Shown here piece by piece: positions 12,701-27,700 of a stretch of DNA of 64,000 nucleotides; the first letter of the stretch is position 1, and every line of letters starts with the position of its first letter. The stretch lies in the NCBI RefSeq assembly GCF_907165205.1, contig NC_058194.1, positions 26,660,856 through 26,724,855 on the forward strand, in the 5' to 3' direction. The position numbers and the translations under genes are program-made. This DNA is from Coccinella septempunctata (lineage: Eukaryota; Arthropoda; Insecta; Coleoptera; Coccinellidae). A model generated the notes under the pieces. That model worked only from the letters and a program-made list of their open reading frames with translations, was not told the origin of the DNA and did no database searches.

Positions 12701-15700
12701 TGAGGGAGATTTATTAGTTTAATGAGTCGAGTGGATACTCTTGAAATTTTCAGCTGCAAAGGCTTTAATAATCTTGGCATATTTCATTTAGCTCAATATA
12801 ATAGGCCTCTTGAAGTTCATTTCAATGAGCTATATTAAAAGGTTCGAATGTCATGTGTAAGCCCGAAAAATTGAAGATCATAAAAAATCGAAACACGCTT
12901 TTCGATCGTTCTATCGAGAACTTTCGAAAAACATATCGAAGAAGCAGTTAAAGTATTTTTCTCCTTGGTATAAAAACAAATGTTCACCGATAAACATAAT
13001 AACTGTTACATTTATTCAACTTAAAATTTATCAATCACCAGTTGAGACCATGAAATGTCACAATATATACTCAGAGGTTAAGACTGATACGCCCGTGATA
13101 GCCACTTTAAGTAGGTAATTAATTTTCAATCGTCAAACTTAGGTGCTCATATCGTACAAAAATATTTATCATATATAGAAAGAACGTTGAGTCTGAATTA
13201 ATATTAAAGTTCTCACCTGGTAAAGGGTAAAATAAACATACCTTTACATCTAATTCCATTTGAATTGCAAATGAATATGCTTTCAAAAGAAGTGCACTAA
13301 AACGGATAATTTTCATGGTCCAGTTAAATTTTCATTCATATTCATCATTTACCCACTAAAAATAAACCACGAATTTGAGTGAAGGGGAAGCTATCAGAAT
13401 ATTCTCACATATATTATCATGTGATTTATTAATTAATTTGAAATTCGCTACTAGTTTTTGCCGTTTTTCTATTGAGTCAAAGAGAAGATTACATTTAACA
13501 AAAATGAGATCTGGTGAGCAAATATGCAATATTACTGATCGATTAACTCCCAACGATATCAAACAATAACCCAATACCTTGCCACAATTCATTATCGAAT
13601 TCCCATTGAAAATTGTCGAATTTCCTAATCCAGATCGGAATCTCCCAATCAGTTTCATTGTCCATTTCACGCTTTTGATTTTTCGGCAAACGGAAAAGGG
13701 CGTGCTAGAGGAAGTACAGTTAGGTGCCCATGATGGGTTTGGACACCGTGTCAGGTGGTGTACCTGTTAACTTCGTACGATAATGGCTCGAGATTTTATT
13801 ATTTTTTTTCTCAGCCAAACATTCAACCCCTTCATCGAATTGTTTGAACAAGTGACGGGTCAGACGGAACGTTTCGAGTCAATATTTGACATTGAAATAT
13901 CTCAATATCGGTCATATTTCGAGCATTGGTTCAGAAAAGGTTCGATATTGAAATGAAATCCCAGATATAAAAAATTCAAAAGCTGATATTAATATAATTG
14001 AATTTTAACACACAGTTTTAAAGAACTGAACAATTATTATTAGGTTTTACATATTTAAAGGAATTTTGTGAGAAAGGTATTTGAGAAGCTCGAAAAGAGT
14101 TAATCTCGAGTTCATCTTGAAAAATTGAAAGAAGAAGAAATATTAGACATATGTATCATAATGTTTAAATCAATTCGGAATATAATTTCCCTCAAGCACT
14201 GTTTCTAGTGTTTCTAAATGCATTAAAGTGTTTTTTGAAGAACTGGTAGCCTTGAAAAAAAGAGGATACGTTCGAACAAAAAATCGAATAAAATATAAAG
14301 GATGATTTACAGTGATTCTGATATTTTACGAAAGGCTTTTATAGAATAAATGATTTCTGCATCTTGTCCTGGTTAATCAGAAATGTTTTGCTCGAATTAT
14401 CTCGTGTATTATCATTCATCAACATGACGAAACAATAGATTTTCCTAAATTTTAGAGCCAACCTCAAATAATATATACGAATGATTGCTACTTCCTATTT
14501 CAGGAAATGCATTTATTAAAAATTATAAGGGTGGCTATATAATATCTTCTCTCACTTAATTGCTTGACCGCTAATTATAAAAACCAACAACTAAAAAGGA
14601 TATTCCAGTTAAGAAAGATTGCTCTAATAATGTCCGACTGTACCAAAATGATGGTCAATCTGAAGCACTTACAGTGCTCCCTCCGTAAATAACAAGAGTA
14701 CAAATGGGGTGTTAATTGACGTCTGACATGACATGTAATTTGGATAAAAAAATAATAAGCTTTTACCCCTATTTATGACACCCTAGCTGACAGAACCATT
14801 TCGGAATTGAAATATCATGGTTTTGTTTGAAAACCGAGGGTTGGTCCAGAACTTTGAATTCTATTGGACATGAACATCTCAGTGCAACACTCTAGATTAT
14901 ACAAAAAATCATTATCGACGTACAGGGTGTAAATGAATTGTATTACTTTTCGGAAATGTTAAAATTCGTATGTCAACTGCCAGTCGACTCATTTTACTGA
15001 TTAATTCTTTGAAGTATAATAAATAACAACAAACCAGGTGATCAGCAATATAAAATAATGAAAATGCATCAAGTTATAAGATTTGTTCGTTAAAAATTTT
15101 TGAGACACGATTGAGTATCTGGATAAAGGAACATTGAAGAGACGTAGAGACGAATGCATACATTGCAAGCGATAAATCGAATTAATACACTAAGACGGAA
15201 AAAATCTATGGCCCATTGGCTCCTTGTTCGCATTCGAACCATACAAATCATTAATATACGTAATTTAACATGCCATTATCATAGATAACTTCTAATGGAC
15301 TGATAATATGTAGGTATGAGAGGTCAGTTCCCGTTTAGCACTTTGCAACAATTATCGTGTTGCCAATGAACCATTTCGTCGAAAAATATCCTCATCTGAC
15401 TTTTTGCTTTACAGAATTCAACGGATCTGGAACACTACGACTACACCTGTGACGTCAAGTGTAACGAGGAACAGGTAGGTAAAAAAAACATAAGGAAATT
15501 GGATGTCCACCATCCGTTGTAATTACTTCCTTCCCTCTTCCTTTTTCTTGTCGATTATATTTTGACCGTTGGCTTGGATATAGCGACGTGGGAATATTGA
15601 AGGAGGACAGGGTGGAACTCCATCAGAATCGAATTTGAAAAGTTTCACAATTACAATTATCGAATTTTGTTTTATATTTCTGTGGTCTGACCGAAAATTG

Positions 15701-18700
15701 TTAAAACGACTTTCTGTGTAAGAATGAACGAGTTCAGAAATACTTGGCAACTTTATAAATACACCGTAAATTGTGTCATTTTGCACACAAACGCTCACAC
15801 ACTGTAGGTATATAATTTACCCTTCCTCGGCAAAAATTTTATGTAATTTGACTAGCTGTCATTTAATGATCCTAGTCTAGATGATTCCTAGAGAAATTAA
15901 GTGGAGGCAATATCTCTATGCCCTAAGAGTTAGGTAGTTCCGTATGTATTATAAAATATGTTTGGTTCAAACTCAGCAGTTTCCCCCAGTATTGTCTGTT
16001 TACTCTATTTCCTAATTTTCCAATCGAGTCGGTTGCTCCTGTGAAAACTAACCGCAGAAAAACGTTAAAATAGCGAAGTATTCAGTTTATTTCCATTCAG
16101 AATCTTCACTGACCACAGATCCGCTTCCGTCGTCCCATGCGAGTCGATGTGTCATCTGATTTCATGAAACCGTTCAAGTACCAGCACCAACCCATCAAAT
16201 CAACATGATCGAGATACATATAGCTTCCGCAAGCGTGGGAAAATCGGTGGTTACATTCAGAAAGAAAATCGGAAATGAATTCTTTAATGAGAAATTTCCG
16301 AACCATAGAACTTTTTGTATCTTCAGTGCATAAATAAAAGAAAAATATCTGATCCAAGAGGTGTCAAATTTACACTGCTTTTGTAAATAGTATTCATAGA
16401 GTACATTCACTTATCCCATATCGAATTATGGCAAGTCTTGTTGCTCACATCGTATAATTTTCCAATTATAGCAACATAAATCGTTATTATTTCGTAGCAG
16501 ACTGACGTTGAATTTTTGAGGTCATTCAAGTAACAGCATTTGTGACCCTTAGCGCCTCCTAGATAATGAAGTCTCCAAGAGGCTATATTCAGTATTCTTT
16601 GTTTATACGTTTTGGATTTTTATGACGATCACTTGACACTCGTTTACATTTGGTTATGGTAAAAGTGTTTTTATCGAATTTAAAAAAATGATAATACATT
16701 TTTATCTTCCCTATATTCGATTTATCGGTGAGAACCCATAATTGCATCCATGTTATCTAGTAGTTAATAATTTTGAGGAACTTTCCACTTAATTTGAATT
16801 AGGGTCATGCAAGAGACGATCATTTCATCAATATTATTTTGCTACATTTGGCGTTACCTCAGAAGAATAGCTACGGTTCATGGTACTGAGCTCAATTTAG
16901 AATTTCTATATTCCACAGTCTACTTGACGAAGAATTCTGAGAAATTTTTTTTCCAAAGCAAAATCCTTTCGGATATCATCAAACAAAGATGACATAAGTA
17001 TATTCTCCTAGTGCCTCTGCGGAATGTGAATTATTGTAGGCGTAAAGCGTGTCTTTGCCACTTCAATTTAAACAACTAGATTGAATTATGGAGAACTTGA
17101 ATAGCACAAAATGTCCTCGGACACAGTGTTTATGATAGTTCGAGTCGCATCATAATTAACTATTATTGACCTCTCCACTACTTCACTTGAAGCCCAGAGA
17201 AGTGTCTCGACGTTTATCTTTTCAAGTGCGAGTTAGACAAATAGAAGCTGTTGTACATTATAGATGGGATAAGCATAAAATTTATTCTTCATTATGTACA
17301 AGATTTCGCATCAACAAATTATCAAATAATATGGAACAGTATGAACTGCTTTGATTCTTGAAGATAGCTAGGTCATTGGAAAAAATAGGTAAAGAATCAA
17401 ATTTTGAAAAAAAAGGTTTTGGACGAGTTATGGAAATGACCTGAAACCTAATCATTGAAATGAATTGGATGAGCAGCAATCAGATTGGGAATTGTGATAC
17501 TTAATAGTGTTAATCTATACTTCTAACCCTCCTTTGTAAAAAGTTTCCGAAGGATTTCTCGAGAATCACTCTTCTGAATTCCCATGAAACTAATTGAGTG
17601 ATCAACAACTCAAATTAATAAACTTCCTGGCAACAGTAACAGACAAAACAACTACTTATGGATCAACTCCTCAAATTGAAAGATATCAATTAATTCGCCG
17701 ATTCGTAAATTGATTTAAATTGATGCGCATTCAAGCAAAGAATGTAAAATATATATTTCGACGTTATCTTTCGACGAGAAAGTACGAAATTCTGACTGCT
17801 CTAAAGTGGGCGATTTCGAGCAATTGTTTGTCTGAATTTAACATTGAAAAATAATACTCCGTACCCTTTAAGGCTGTTAAAAAAATTATATGAAAAACCC
17901 ATACCAGAGACAAACTGTCTCTCTCTGCCCATACTATTTTTTGACAAGGCATCATGCACCCTAAAATTTTCTCGCAACTGTTCATTTTCACCCTGTATAT
18001 TGTATCGCTTCAAGAGCACCATGATAAAAAAGAATGAAACGATTGAAATTCAAACTGCGAATAGTGATTGTGGTAACAATATACCCACCACTTATGTAAC
18101 TGGTATGGAAGACCTCTTATCAAGTTTCCAAGGAACATAATATGGTTTCGCCCATCGGAACGCTTTGGAACCCAGGTTATTGTTATTCAGACGACTTTTC
18201 TGCGATACACAATGTAATTGAATTGCTTACACGAAACGCGAATAATGTAATAATTTTGTTATGTATGCAGAAGTCATTTATATGTTCATTGGAAGAAAAA
18301 TCATGCCAAATATCGAGAAAAATAGGATTTTTTTCAATAATTCGGAAACCATGCAAAAATCTCCTGAAGCATAGGTGGAACATTCAATTTTCTTGGTATT
18401 CTTACCTGAGCAACAAAAAACTGTTGATATCATTGATTGTGATTAATTCTCTGATAGTCTGATGCATTTCTTAGAAAGCATTGAAGTTTATTTATCACTA
18501 TTTGGGGATGTTGATTGTGACCAACTAATTTCCAGCTTCCTCATTAAGTCACAGTCGTAAACATCATGTAGGTACATGGAGCTCTCTCCACTCTGAAATC
18601 TGGATGCATTGTTTATTCTCGTGAGGACTTTTCAAATGAAACTTAGAAAAATTTCACTTTATACGTTGTCTCCTCATTATTTGAATAATCCATATGAATT

Positions 18701-21700
18701 TTCCTCACAAAATGAATATTTTTCAATATACAATTAATAATATTTTGATATCGAAAATGCTTCTTCTCGGAAACTACAATATATCAGGTGAAATTCCGTA
18801 CAAAAATGAAGCTCCAATGAAATTTCGAAAGAGATCGACTCATACTGAGGGTGGAGAAATAAATTTGAAACTCATATTTTCGACTCCTAAATCTGTGAAT
18901 ATGTGGGCAATGCTTTTTTAATGCCTTTACTGCATCATATTAAGTCATCTGGATATTCAGTATTGAAAATTCAAATTTTATAGCAATATGCTTCCTTAAA
19001 AGATTAGAGCTACTATTATATACCGCAGGTTTTAGGGGGTACCTCAAAAACTGTGGGAATTTCAGGATGACGCTTAAAATATTCTTTCATGTTTCGATTT
19101 CGAAGGTTCCTTATCGGAAATAATTAACTAAAACAGAATCTTCCTCTCGAACGTACTCAAATTCCAGTTTTTTAGCTTCTTGATATCCATATGGCCCCAA
19201 GGAAGACTGATAATCTGCCAACAACTTCTGATGAAGCACAGAATCTAAATAATCATAGGTCAATCTCTAAAGGGTTCTCTGCATTCCAGATCATCCAAGA
19301 CTCACATCAGTTTATCTGTTACTTCTCATGATTTCGCTTATCTTCGTTTTAGGAGCTTATTTATTTACATGTTTCACATGGCCGACGTCAAGTAGTTGCG
19401 GTTACCCTGTATTTTGACTGGGGTATTTCGCTTCTTCAAGTCAAGAGGGCTATAAATTAATACCTACAAGGGGCGATACAGGACGGTTAGTTTGGAATGA
19501 ACATGAAGGGGTGTTTGTGTTCTGCTCATCTTCTTATCATCGCTACAAATTGCTGCCGCTTCTGTTTTGTGTCTCGCGTGACTGGAAGCATGAAAAGATT
19601 CATCTGAATTTTTATCTTCTTGAATAATATGCGAGGAAGAAGTATTGAAAAGAGGAAAATATTTTTCACCAAAGAAAATCGTTTGTTCATAGCAAATTCA
19701 CGTTTTTCCAATGGAAATTTTCATTCGTTCATGCTCTATAAAAAAAAAGCTAACATATTTTTTCATCGTAATTCTTCTACAGAAAGTGGCGTTTTTCCAT
19801 GTAGGGTGGCTTCGTCTTTGTCCACTTAATATTTTCATCTAACGATACACACCAATCGAAAGAGGAAAAGTAATTGATTTTTTATCGAAACCTTCCATTA
19901 GGCAATTCCAAAATTTTGTAACTGTATATGAGTCTCCATCGAAGATCCACATGTGTCCCAACAAAATGTCTATTCTCCTCTGAAATATCATTCAAAAAAA
20001 AACAAGGGGGGAAATAATATTTTATTATTATTTTTGTTCAATTTTAAATGAGTCTTCCGAAAAATCTCCTTTCAAAGTGAAAAGTACGTCAAGAAAATTA
20101 GTCTATGTGGTCAAAAATAAGATGTTTCAGGACATCCTAGTTAAGAATCATCTCTAACTTTCAACTGCCAAAAAAATGTATCATAGAAGATAGTGGATCT
20201 ATGATGAATTCATTCACAACAATGAAGCAGTCATTTCTCTCGGTTGATGAACTTTTTACAATAAGAGAAATTGAGAGGAAATTGGGCCTATAGACGTGAG
20301 ACTGTCACTCGGTCCAAAACGGATGCTGTAATTAGAATGCGTATGTCGCAAAACGAGCCACTGTCCACTTTCCCACGACAGAGGTTGAAATAAGCAATAA
20401 TTTTATGTACCGAGATGCATTTCGTTTACAATGTTTTAATTTGGGTTGATTAAAATAAAATCATCAGACGGTCCAATTGAAAGTCTGGACTTTTAATTAG
20501 AAATTATGGACGAAAGCTCGTCGGGATGAAAGTTTGGTGAATTGGCGATGATTTAATGATGAGTTTTGATACTACAGCTGTGGAGCTTGTCCATTATGTT
20601 GCTTTAGACTCCCTGTGAATCATACCACTAGGTTTTAATTTTTTTGTGCGAAAAAAGATATTTCAGGAATCAGTTTAAAAGAGACATGTTTTGATTGGGA
20701 CACCCTGTATTACTGGACCGATAAACCGTGTTATCCAGTTCCGTTTGGACTCAAACTCTCAAACCCTTGTTTCTGAATGAAAAAGAAAAAATTATCTCTA
20801 TTGTTTGAGTATCTGAAGTAGCATCAACAATATTTAAAGGGATTTTAATTGAAATTTAATATTTTTCAGTGTGTGAAGGGCTGTAGGTTATGGAAACAAG
20901 CTCTGAGTTCATCATGCCCTAAGATTTGTGTAAGTATTTCTTTAACACTTTCAGTGTACCTCCTCCTTTTATATCATGAGAAAATTTCAAGAGTACCTTG
21001 TGCGATTTGATGCAAAGTCATAGGCTGACAACAATTAAAATATCTCCCTGGAAGAGATAGATGTAGACGAATAAATAATAATCGTTTCCAGAACGGCTTC
21101 ACCAACAGGATAAAAACAAGGGACTACTATTGTGTCACCGGGTGCAACTCAGCCGTCGCCACTTACTTCACCCTTTTGGCTAAACATTTGGGTACCCCAC
21201 CACCCCCTGCCCTGGTGGCCGATTCCCTCAATTCAACCTCCCTGAAATTAGAGTGGAATTTTCCAGCAGGAAGGAGGAAAGGTTTGACCTCATATATTCA
21301 GTGGCAATACCAAGAAAGGCCAGAGGACTGGCAAAATTGTCCGAATATTACTTGGAACGAGAGGGGTAATATAGTCCTGGTGGATAACTTGAGACCTTAC
21401 ACGAAATATAGGGTGAGTATTAAAAAAATTTAAGAAAAAAAGGATGTCCTACACTCCAATTGTGTTCTATGACGTTAAGCTAGCTGAACCCAAAGTCTTA
21501 TCGAATTTTTATCAAAAATGTGATTGAATTATGATTTCAGGCTCATTAAAGTCTCCCAGTGGAAACCATACACTGCGAATTTTCCTCATATACATAAGTT
21601 AAATATGTAGAAGTCTGCAGAGAAAGTGGGATTTGGTTCAGTCTTTGCGATACAGGTGGCGCATCGTGATGAGAATTGTAAATATTTCTCAAAGCGACGC

Positions 21701-24700
21701 CTCTGGTTGAAATATTTAAACACTACATTGTGCTGCTGAGTGGACAATGATCCCAAAACCGTTCTACTGTTGTGTTTAGATGTTTCAACGTCTCTGGGAA
21801 TTCTTACGCTCGTTCGTGACTAGCTCACATTATTAGAATTGTCGTCTCCAATTAAAAAAAAATCGAGCTGTTCGTAAAATACTTAATATCATTGTTTTTT
21901 CAGTTTAGAGTGGCCTTAATCCCAATTTTCCACGGCCAGCCGATCATATCCTCGTCCAGCGTGCTCATCAGCACCCTACGATCAGGAGTGCCAGAATCCA
22001 AGCCGATCATCGTGCGACATTCGGCGGTAGATTTCACTAGGATAAGCGTTCGCTGGGAACCTGGCCCTTTCCCGCATGGACCCATCCTCTCATACGTTTT
22101 ACAGATCACCGATAACAATCAGGTTCATTCAGAAGTCAAGGTGTGCCCCGATTTTAAAACTCACTCTAGCTTCCTTACAATTTTCCTTATTGTGACAATA
22201 GCCACGCTTTTTTTGTCGTTAAACAATGTACCTCCGACGCTTTCAAGAAAATTTAAATACGAAAGCTATGCATTTCAAGTAGTTTTGTCACTTTTCTTTT
22301 ACGTAGATTGATGCAATATTAGATAAGTCCGCTATTTACTCCAGAATGTTGCTTATTATTTTTCGTCTTGTATGTAATCAGCTTCTTTTCTTCCTAGATT
22401 TCTTTCTATGAACATAATAGGCTCGTAATTCATGAGTTCAAGGACTGAAGGTCCTTTGACTTTCTGACTAAGAACGTCTCATTGACGAGGCCATAAAGAA
22501 AAACATCGAGAAAACATTCACTACGATGCTAAAGTAGAAAACTCAACGAAATAAGCAAGAATCATAAGGTCTGTTTAGTCTGGGTTCCATCAGGAATCAA
22601 AGGTACTGAAGAGGCCAACACACTTGCCAGGAAAGAAGGAGCACAAACTACTCTCGTTGAAGGAATATTCTTCAGCAGTGTTGGAGAATGTATCTAGAAG
22701 AAATAGTTCCAGGAGAAGTATAAAACCGAGAAAGAGAATAACTCTTGAGGAATCTTCCGAGACTGGAACACTCAAAAAAGTTCCTTGGGAATTTTAACAC
22801 TAGATCTAAGAAGTACCTGGATCTTTGCAAGAATATGCTGTACCTCCTTACTGGACTCCTTGTAGGGCAATATTGTCGCCTCAGGAAGCACATTATGAAA
22901 ATGGGTCTAGCCTAAGCTAACGAGTGTAGATTCTGTGAGGAGAAGGAAGAAGCTACAGATAACCTGGTGACAGCCTTTCCATTGTTAACCAAGTAAAAAA
23001 TGCTTTAGACGATGTAACGAGGATGTTACCTCTTTCAAGCCATCCCAGATACCCTAGTTCAGAGAACTCTGGAAGTGGACGCACAATAGATCTTTAGTGC
23101 AACGCAAACCCCTTTAAAATTTAGAAATCAACCGTACAGCATAAACCATCAGTCCTAAGTTGATTCATGGTTCGAAAAAGTTGAAGGAAGATCGACAAAC
23201 CTCTTTTCAATGCAAACAATACTTATTTTCTTGAAAATGACCATGAATACTATAATATTCGAGTCTGTTCTTCAGAGATTAATCAGTTAGACTCAAGAAT
23301 TAGATCTCATCCAAGCTGTAGAGGTCTGACTTGGACCAAAAATGATATTCGAAAACTCAAAATACTCACGAGCCTATTCTGTCAGTAATGATTCTATACA
23401 TGTATACCGAAGTATACCTTAAACTTTCCTCTTTGTTTACTCTTCTCTTATTTTTACCCTCTTAACACCTCTTCGAATGTTAACTAGCACTTGCACATAT
23501 TTCCTCTTCTTCTATAGATTCAATCGGCACCCAAAACTATCGATTCTTGAGCACCAAATGATACATTTCTATTTTTCTTGCCTTCCAATATATTGAAGGA
23601 GCTGGTGAGTACCTCACTTAACATCTGATGAAAAAAAGGTTCATGCACATTTCTTTATCTCTTTCTGCACCAACTAACACTCAAAGCTTTCTCTTGATGG
23701 TTGTAAATTTGTTTTGTCCTCTCGAAATGAGTTCGGGTAAATGTAATACTCTTCAGTGTACAATTGTCTGATACACAACGACATTATCATTTATACTGTT
23801 TTTTCCATTATCATTATATTCATCAATCATTAAAAACATCCATCAACAATAATACATCAGAATAATCAATGGAAATGCATGTGAAATGATATAACTTTAC
23901 ATGAACACTCGATGATAAAAGTATTCTAACCACTGGTTGTTGATTTTTTCTAGAAATATAAATTTTTCACATTTAAAATTGTCGTCGTTCTATTCAATTC
24001 ATACTGAAGGACCAAAAATGAATTCAAAAGGTAGGGGCGGACGTCTCTGTTGGAGAAAAAACCTTGCTTTCGGGTAGGAACGACTTCAAGCATTTTTCTT
24101 TAACGCACAGGCTGTATGAATCTCGTTAAAATCGATGAAATCCTGGTTTTTCCGAGGTTTTTCTTCATTTCTTGAGAGTATATTTTCCTGTTATACTTCT
24201 TTTTGATAAATGAGCATTTCAAAGCGGCGTCCTTCTATGAACTGTTCACTGTTCGTGACTGTGCCATCAGAAATTATTATATTTTCATCGATTGAGTCAC
24301 AATTTCAATCAACAATTACTCCTCACTCTTGATTACATTAATCCTTGGCGAAAATAACAAATGGAGCAGGAATGTTAATTGGGTTAGTTTCCACCGAAGG
24401 TCATATACAATGTATGATGATTTTTTTTTTATTTTGAAACATCAACCATTCTTTTAATGCTCTAGTCTTCGAAATTTAGTTCAAATACCTGACGATGGAA
24501 ATCATTCTCGCTATTTAAATTATAATTGGAATAATAATTTGGTATTGAAAGGCAAAGTAGATATTTTCAGGCCACCTTTGCTATGCTATATTCTTTGATA
24601 TTTTCTGAAAAATCAGGAAAGTCCTCGAGTGTTCATTAATCTACCCAATAATCAACCTCATGACAAAATCTTCGAACCTCAAATAACAAAACCCTCCGAT

Positions 24701-27700
24701 ACTCAATAAATATAATTCATAAAAACCTCAATCTTTGAATTAACTTAATCCAAACTTTTACACCCATAAACTAACTGGCAATCATTCAATCTGTAACAAT
24801 TGACAATAACGCAAGGAACTTGAAATAAAATTGATTATTTTGAAATCGTTATAAACTCATTTCGAGAAAGATTTAGTCCTCTATCATCAAATTACAATAC
24901 TCCTGTTTCCGCTGTAGGAAATGGCTCCAGGGACAAATTATTATATCTTCAGGAATCTAGCACCGAATACAAATTACAATGTGTCAATAAGTATGAGAAA
25001 TAGTGTTGGTATAGGTCCTTCGGCCCAAGTCACGATTTCAACACCACCCGAACCATCTGGTAAGTCAGCGTTTACTTATTCTTGAAAGAATTTTCAATAC
25101 CTTTAATCTAAATTGATATGTTATCATCTATATTGTACCCCCTGAAATAACATGGTCAGTAGAGGACCTCCAAGGTTTCGTTTTTGTCCCAGTATATTCC
25201 CTCTGCTTCAATCTGATTCTATTGAGATCGTTAATGTATGTACGTTTTTTCCAGCAAGGCATTCGAAAAAGCCTATTCTCATCCTAGGCACTGAGCACAG
25301 TGTCATCAAGCAAGGAGCTCATATCATTGACGAACCTGTTCTTCTATATGAAACCGAAAAGCAAATAAAAGGTAAGCAGGCTCAAGACCCTAAGTGAAGT
25401 CAGCCATTTCAGCCCAGTTTTCCAGGTCTGGCGGTCCATATAAGCAAAAAACTGCTGTTCGTATCAGAGTCTGACGGCCATGTGGCGAAAATGTCCATGG
25501 AAACGAATATTACAACTTATATCCTCACCCCAGATCAGATCAATTTCATGCCCTTAGATTTATCGGTGGATTGGCTGAATGATCAGATTTACATCTTGGG
25601 CGCTATCAAATTCAGCAGGATGTATCTGATTGCTCGTTGTAACCTCGACGGCAGTGGTTTAACTGTGGCTATTGCTGGGCTGCCGATAAAACCACACTGC
25701 ATGGAGGTGGATCCCTACAATGGGTAAGAATTTTGGATTTATAAATATACTGTCGTACAAAATCTACCTTCCCATTTGTAGATATCTATTTTGGGCAATA
25801 AAGGGAAGCACGAAAGGAGGAATTCATAGGCTGGACCTAGCTGATATCAGCAATGGGATAAGGCATGAAGTGAGACCAGAAATAATATTCAAAGACGAAA
25901 ACCTAGGAGCCTTCACCTTAGACCACACAAATTTCAGTATTTTAGTAGCTCGGCAAAGAAACAATACAATAAATTCAATATCGCTCGATGGGTAAGAAAA
26001 TAAACTATAAATTTTCGTTCAGAACAATATGACACTACGGCTGCAACTTTACTATTCATTCCCGAAATTTTAGAAAGGAAGTTTACGATATGAGACCCAA
26101 AGTGATAAAATCCAAAATGCACAAGGTGGTCTCCCTGGCTACGGCCAACAAAATCTTCTACTGGACAGACGGCGTCAGTATTTTTTACGAAGAACACAGG
26201 AATGCGTATTATCACAATTCTTATCCCGATTTATCGCCGAGGACTTATCACAAAGTCATCGTCAATCTGGAGAGTTCTCAGCCAATTCCGATTCCAGTGA
26301 ATCCCCCAAGGAACCTACAGGCGATGTTTGGGAATCACTTCGCCAAAGTCAGCTGGGAAGCTCCTCATCTGTTGGATGGACAAGGTGAGTTATATGTATT
26401 TGTCATTCTGGGAAAAGCGTTAACGGTCTGAAAATGATGGGATATGATCAGCTTTCTTCAATAATCATCTTTCAGGACGAGGTGCATGGCAAAACTGGTC
26501 TTACGAGGTATCGCTAAAAAATATAATAACCAATGAAAAGACTGCGATCAAGGAAATCAATGGCAGCTCTTGCACCGTTCAAAACCTGGCAGTAAACTCC
26601 AAATATTTGATCAAAACAGCAGCTTACACAACGTACGGACGAGGACCATGGTCCAGAGAGTTCATCGGTGCCACTCTGCTTAACAAAAAAGAAGAACCTT
26701 TCATACTTTGGGCAGCAGCAGAAGGATTACTAAGGTCAGATCCCACTGGACAAAGCGTGAAAACGATGATACACATCGATGAAATGAAACATACCGTTGA
26801 CATGAAACACTTCTTCATAACCAACATAGCTTGGTACCAACAACACATATACATGGTAACGAACAATTCGCAAGTTTTTTGGTACGATTCAAGTACGCGC
26901 GAGCTGAAAAAACTCATAGATTATGTGGGCAGCATTGGCATAGACTGGATAGGAAAAAAATTGTACTGGTACAATCACAAACAACAAATGGTAAGAAAGC
27001 TTTGGAACTCTTGACCAAGTGGATCCTTAACTTAATTTTATAGATGATAAGAGGAAATCTGAATGGAACCATGCAAGAACCACTCAGTATCACAGATGTA
27101 GTCAGAGAGTTGGAGATCGATTCGGTTAAAGCATATATTTATTGGTCGACTGGGTACGATGTTGAATGCGCTCACCTTAATGGAGTTGATAAAATAGACT
27201 ATAGGAAGGATGAATTCTACTCTGGAAAACAAGGTAAAAGTTCTTTATATATACCTTCGTAACAAAACTTCTGCACCCAAAATTGATCATTTGAAAAGGC
27301 TCACAATGAAGATTTGCTTCGCACTAGCCGACCAATGATATCACATTGACCACAAACAATTTCATAAGGACCTCATTCAGTCCAAAAAAACACATCTGGT
27401 TGTTTGTTTCAGTTATGGGTTTGACCCTAGACATGGACCACAAAAACCTCTACTGGATCGTTAGGGGTTCAGAAGGATCGAGCTTATTCAAAGCACCAAT
27501 GGCTGGTTACATCGATACAAAGCATATAACTGTGGAAAAAATTGCTAACTTGCGAAATCCTGTTGAAGGACCCCTCTCCTACTTCCACAACAGGCTCCTT
27601 TGGCTCCAGGACAATAAAACTGCCATGGTCAGTGATCTTTTAGGTCAAAATATTGCCACACTCAAAGAAGCAACGATCAAAGAATTGACGACTGTCTATG

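Noticed and set aside
13356..13770. Opposing frames of about 60-104 residues in sev intron 1
   Set aside because: They overlap on both strands, have no recognisable motif and no flanking splice signals that build a gene.
17801..18462. Cluster of short frames in sev intron 2
   Set aside because: AT-rich, overlapping on both strands, and no similarity recognised; likely repeat-derived.
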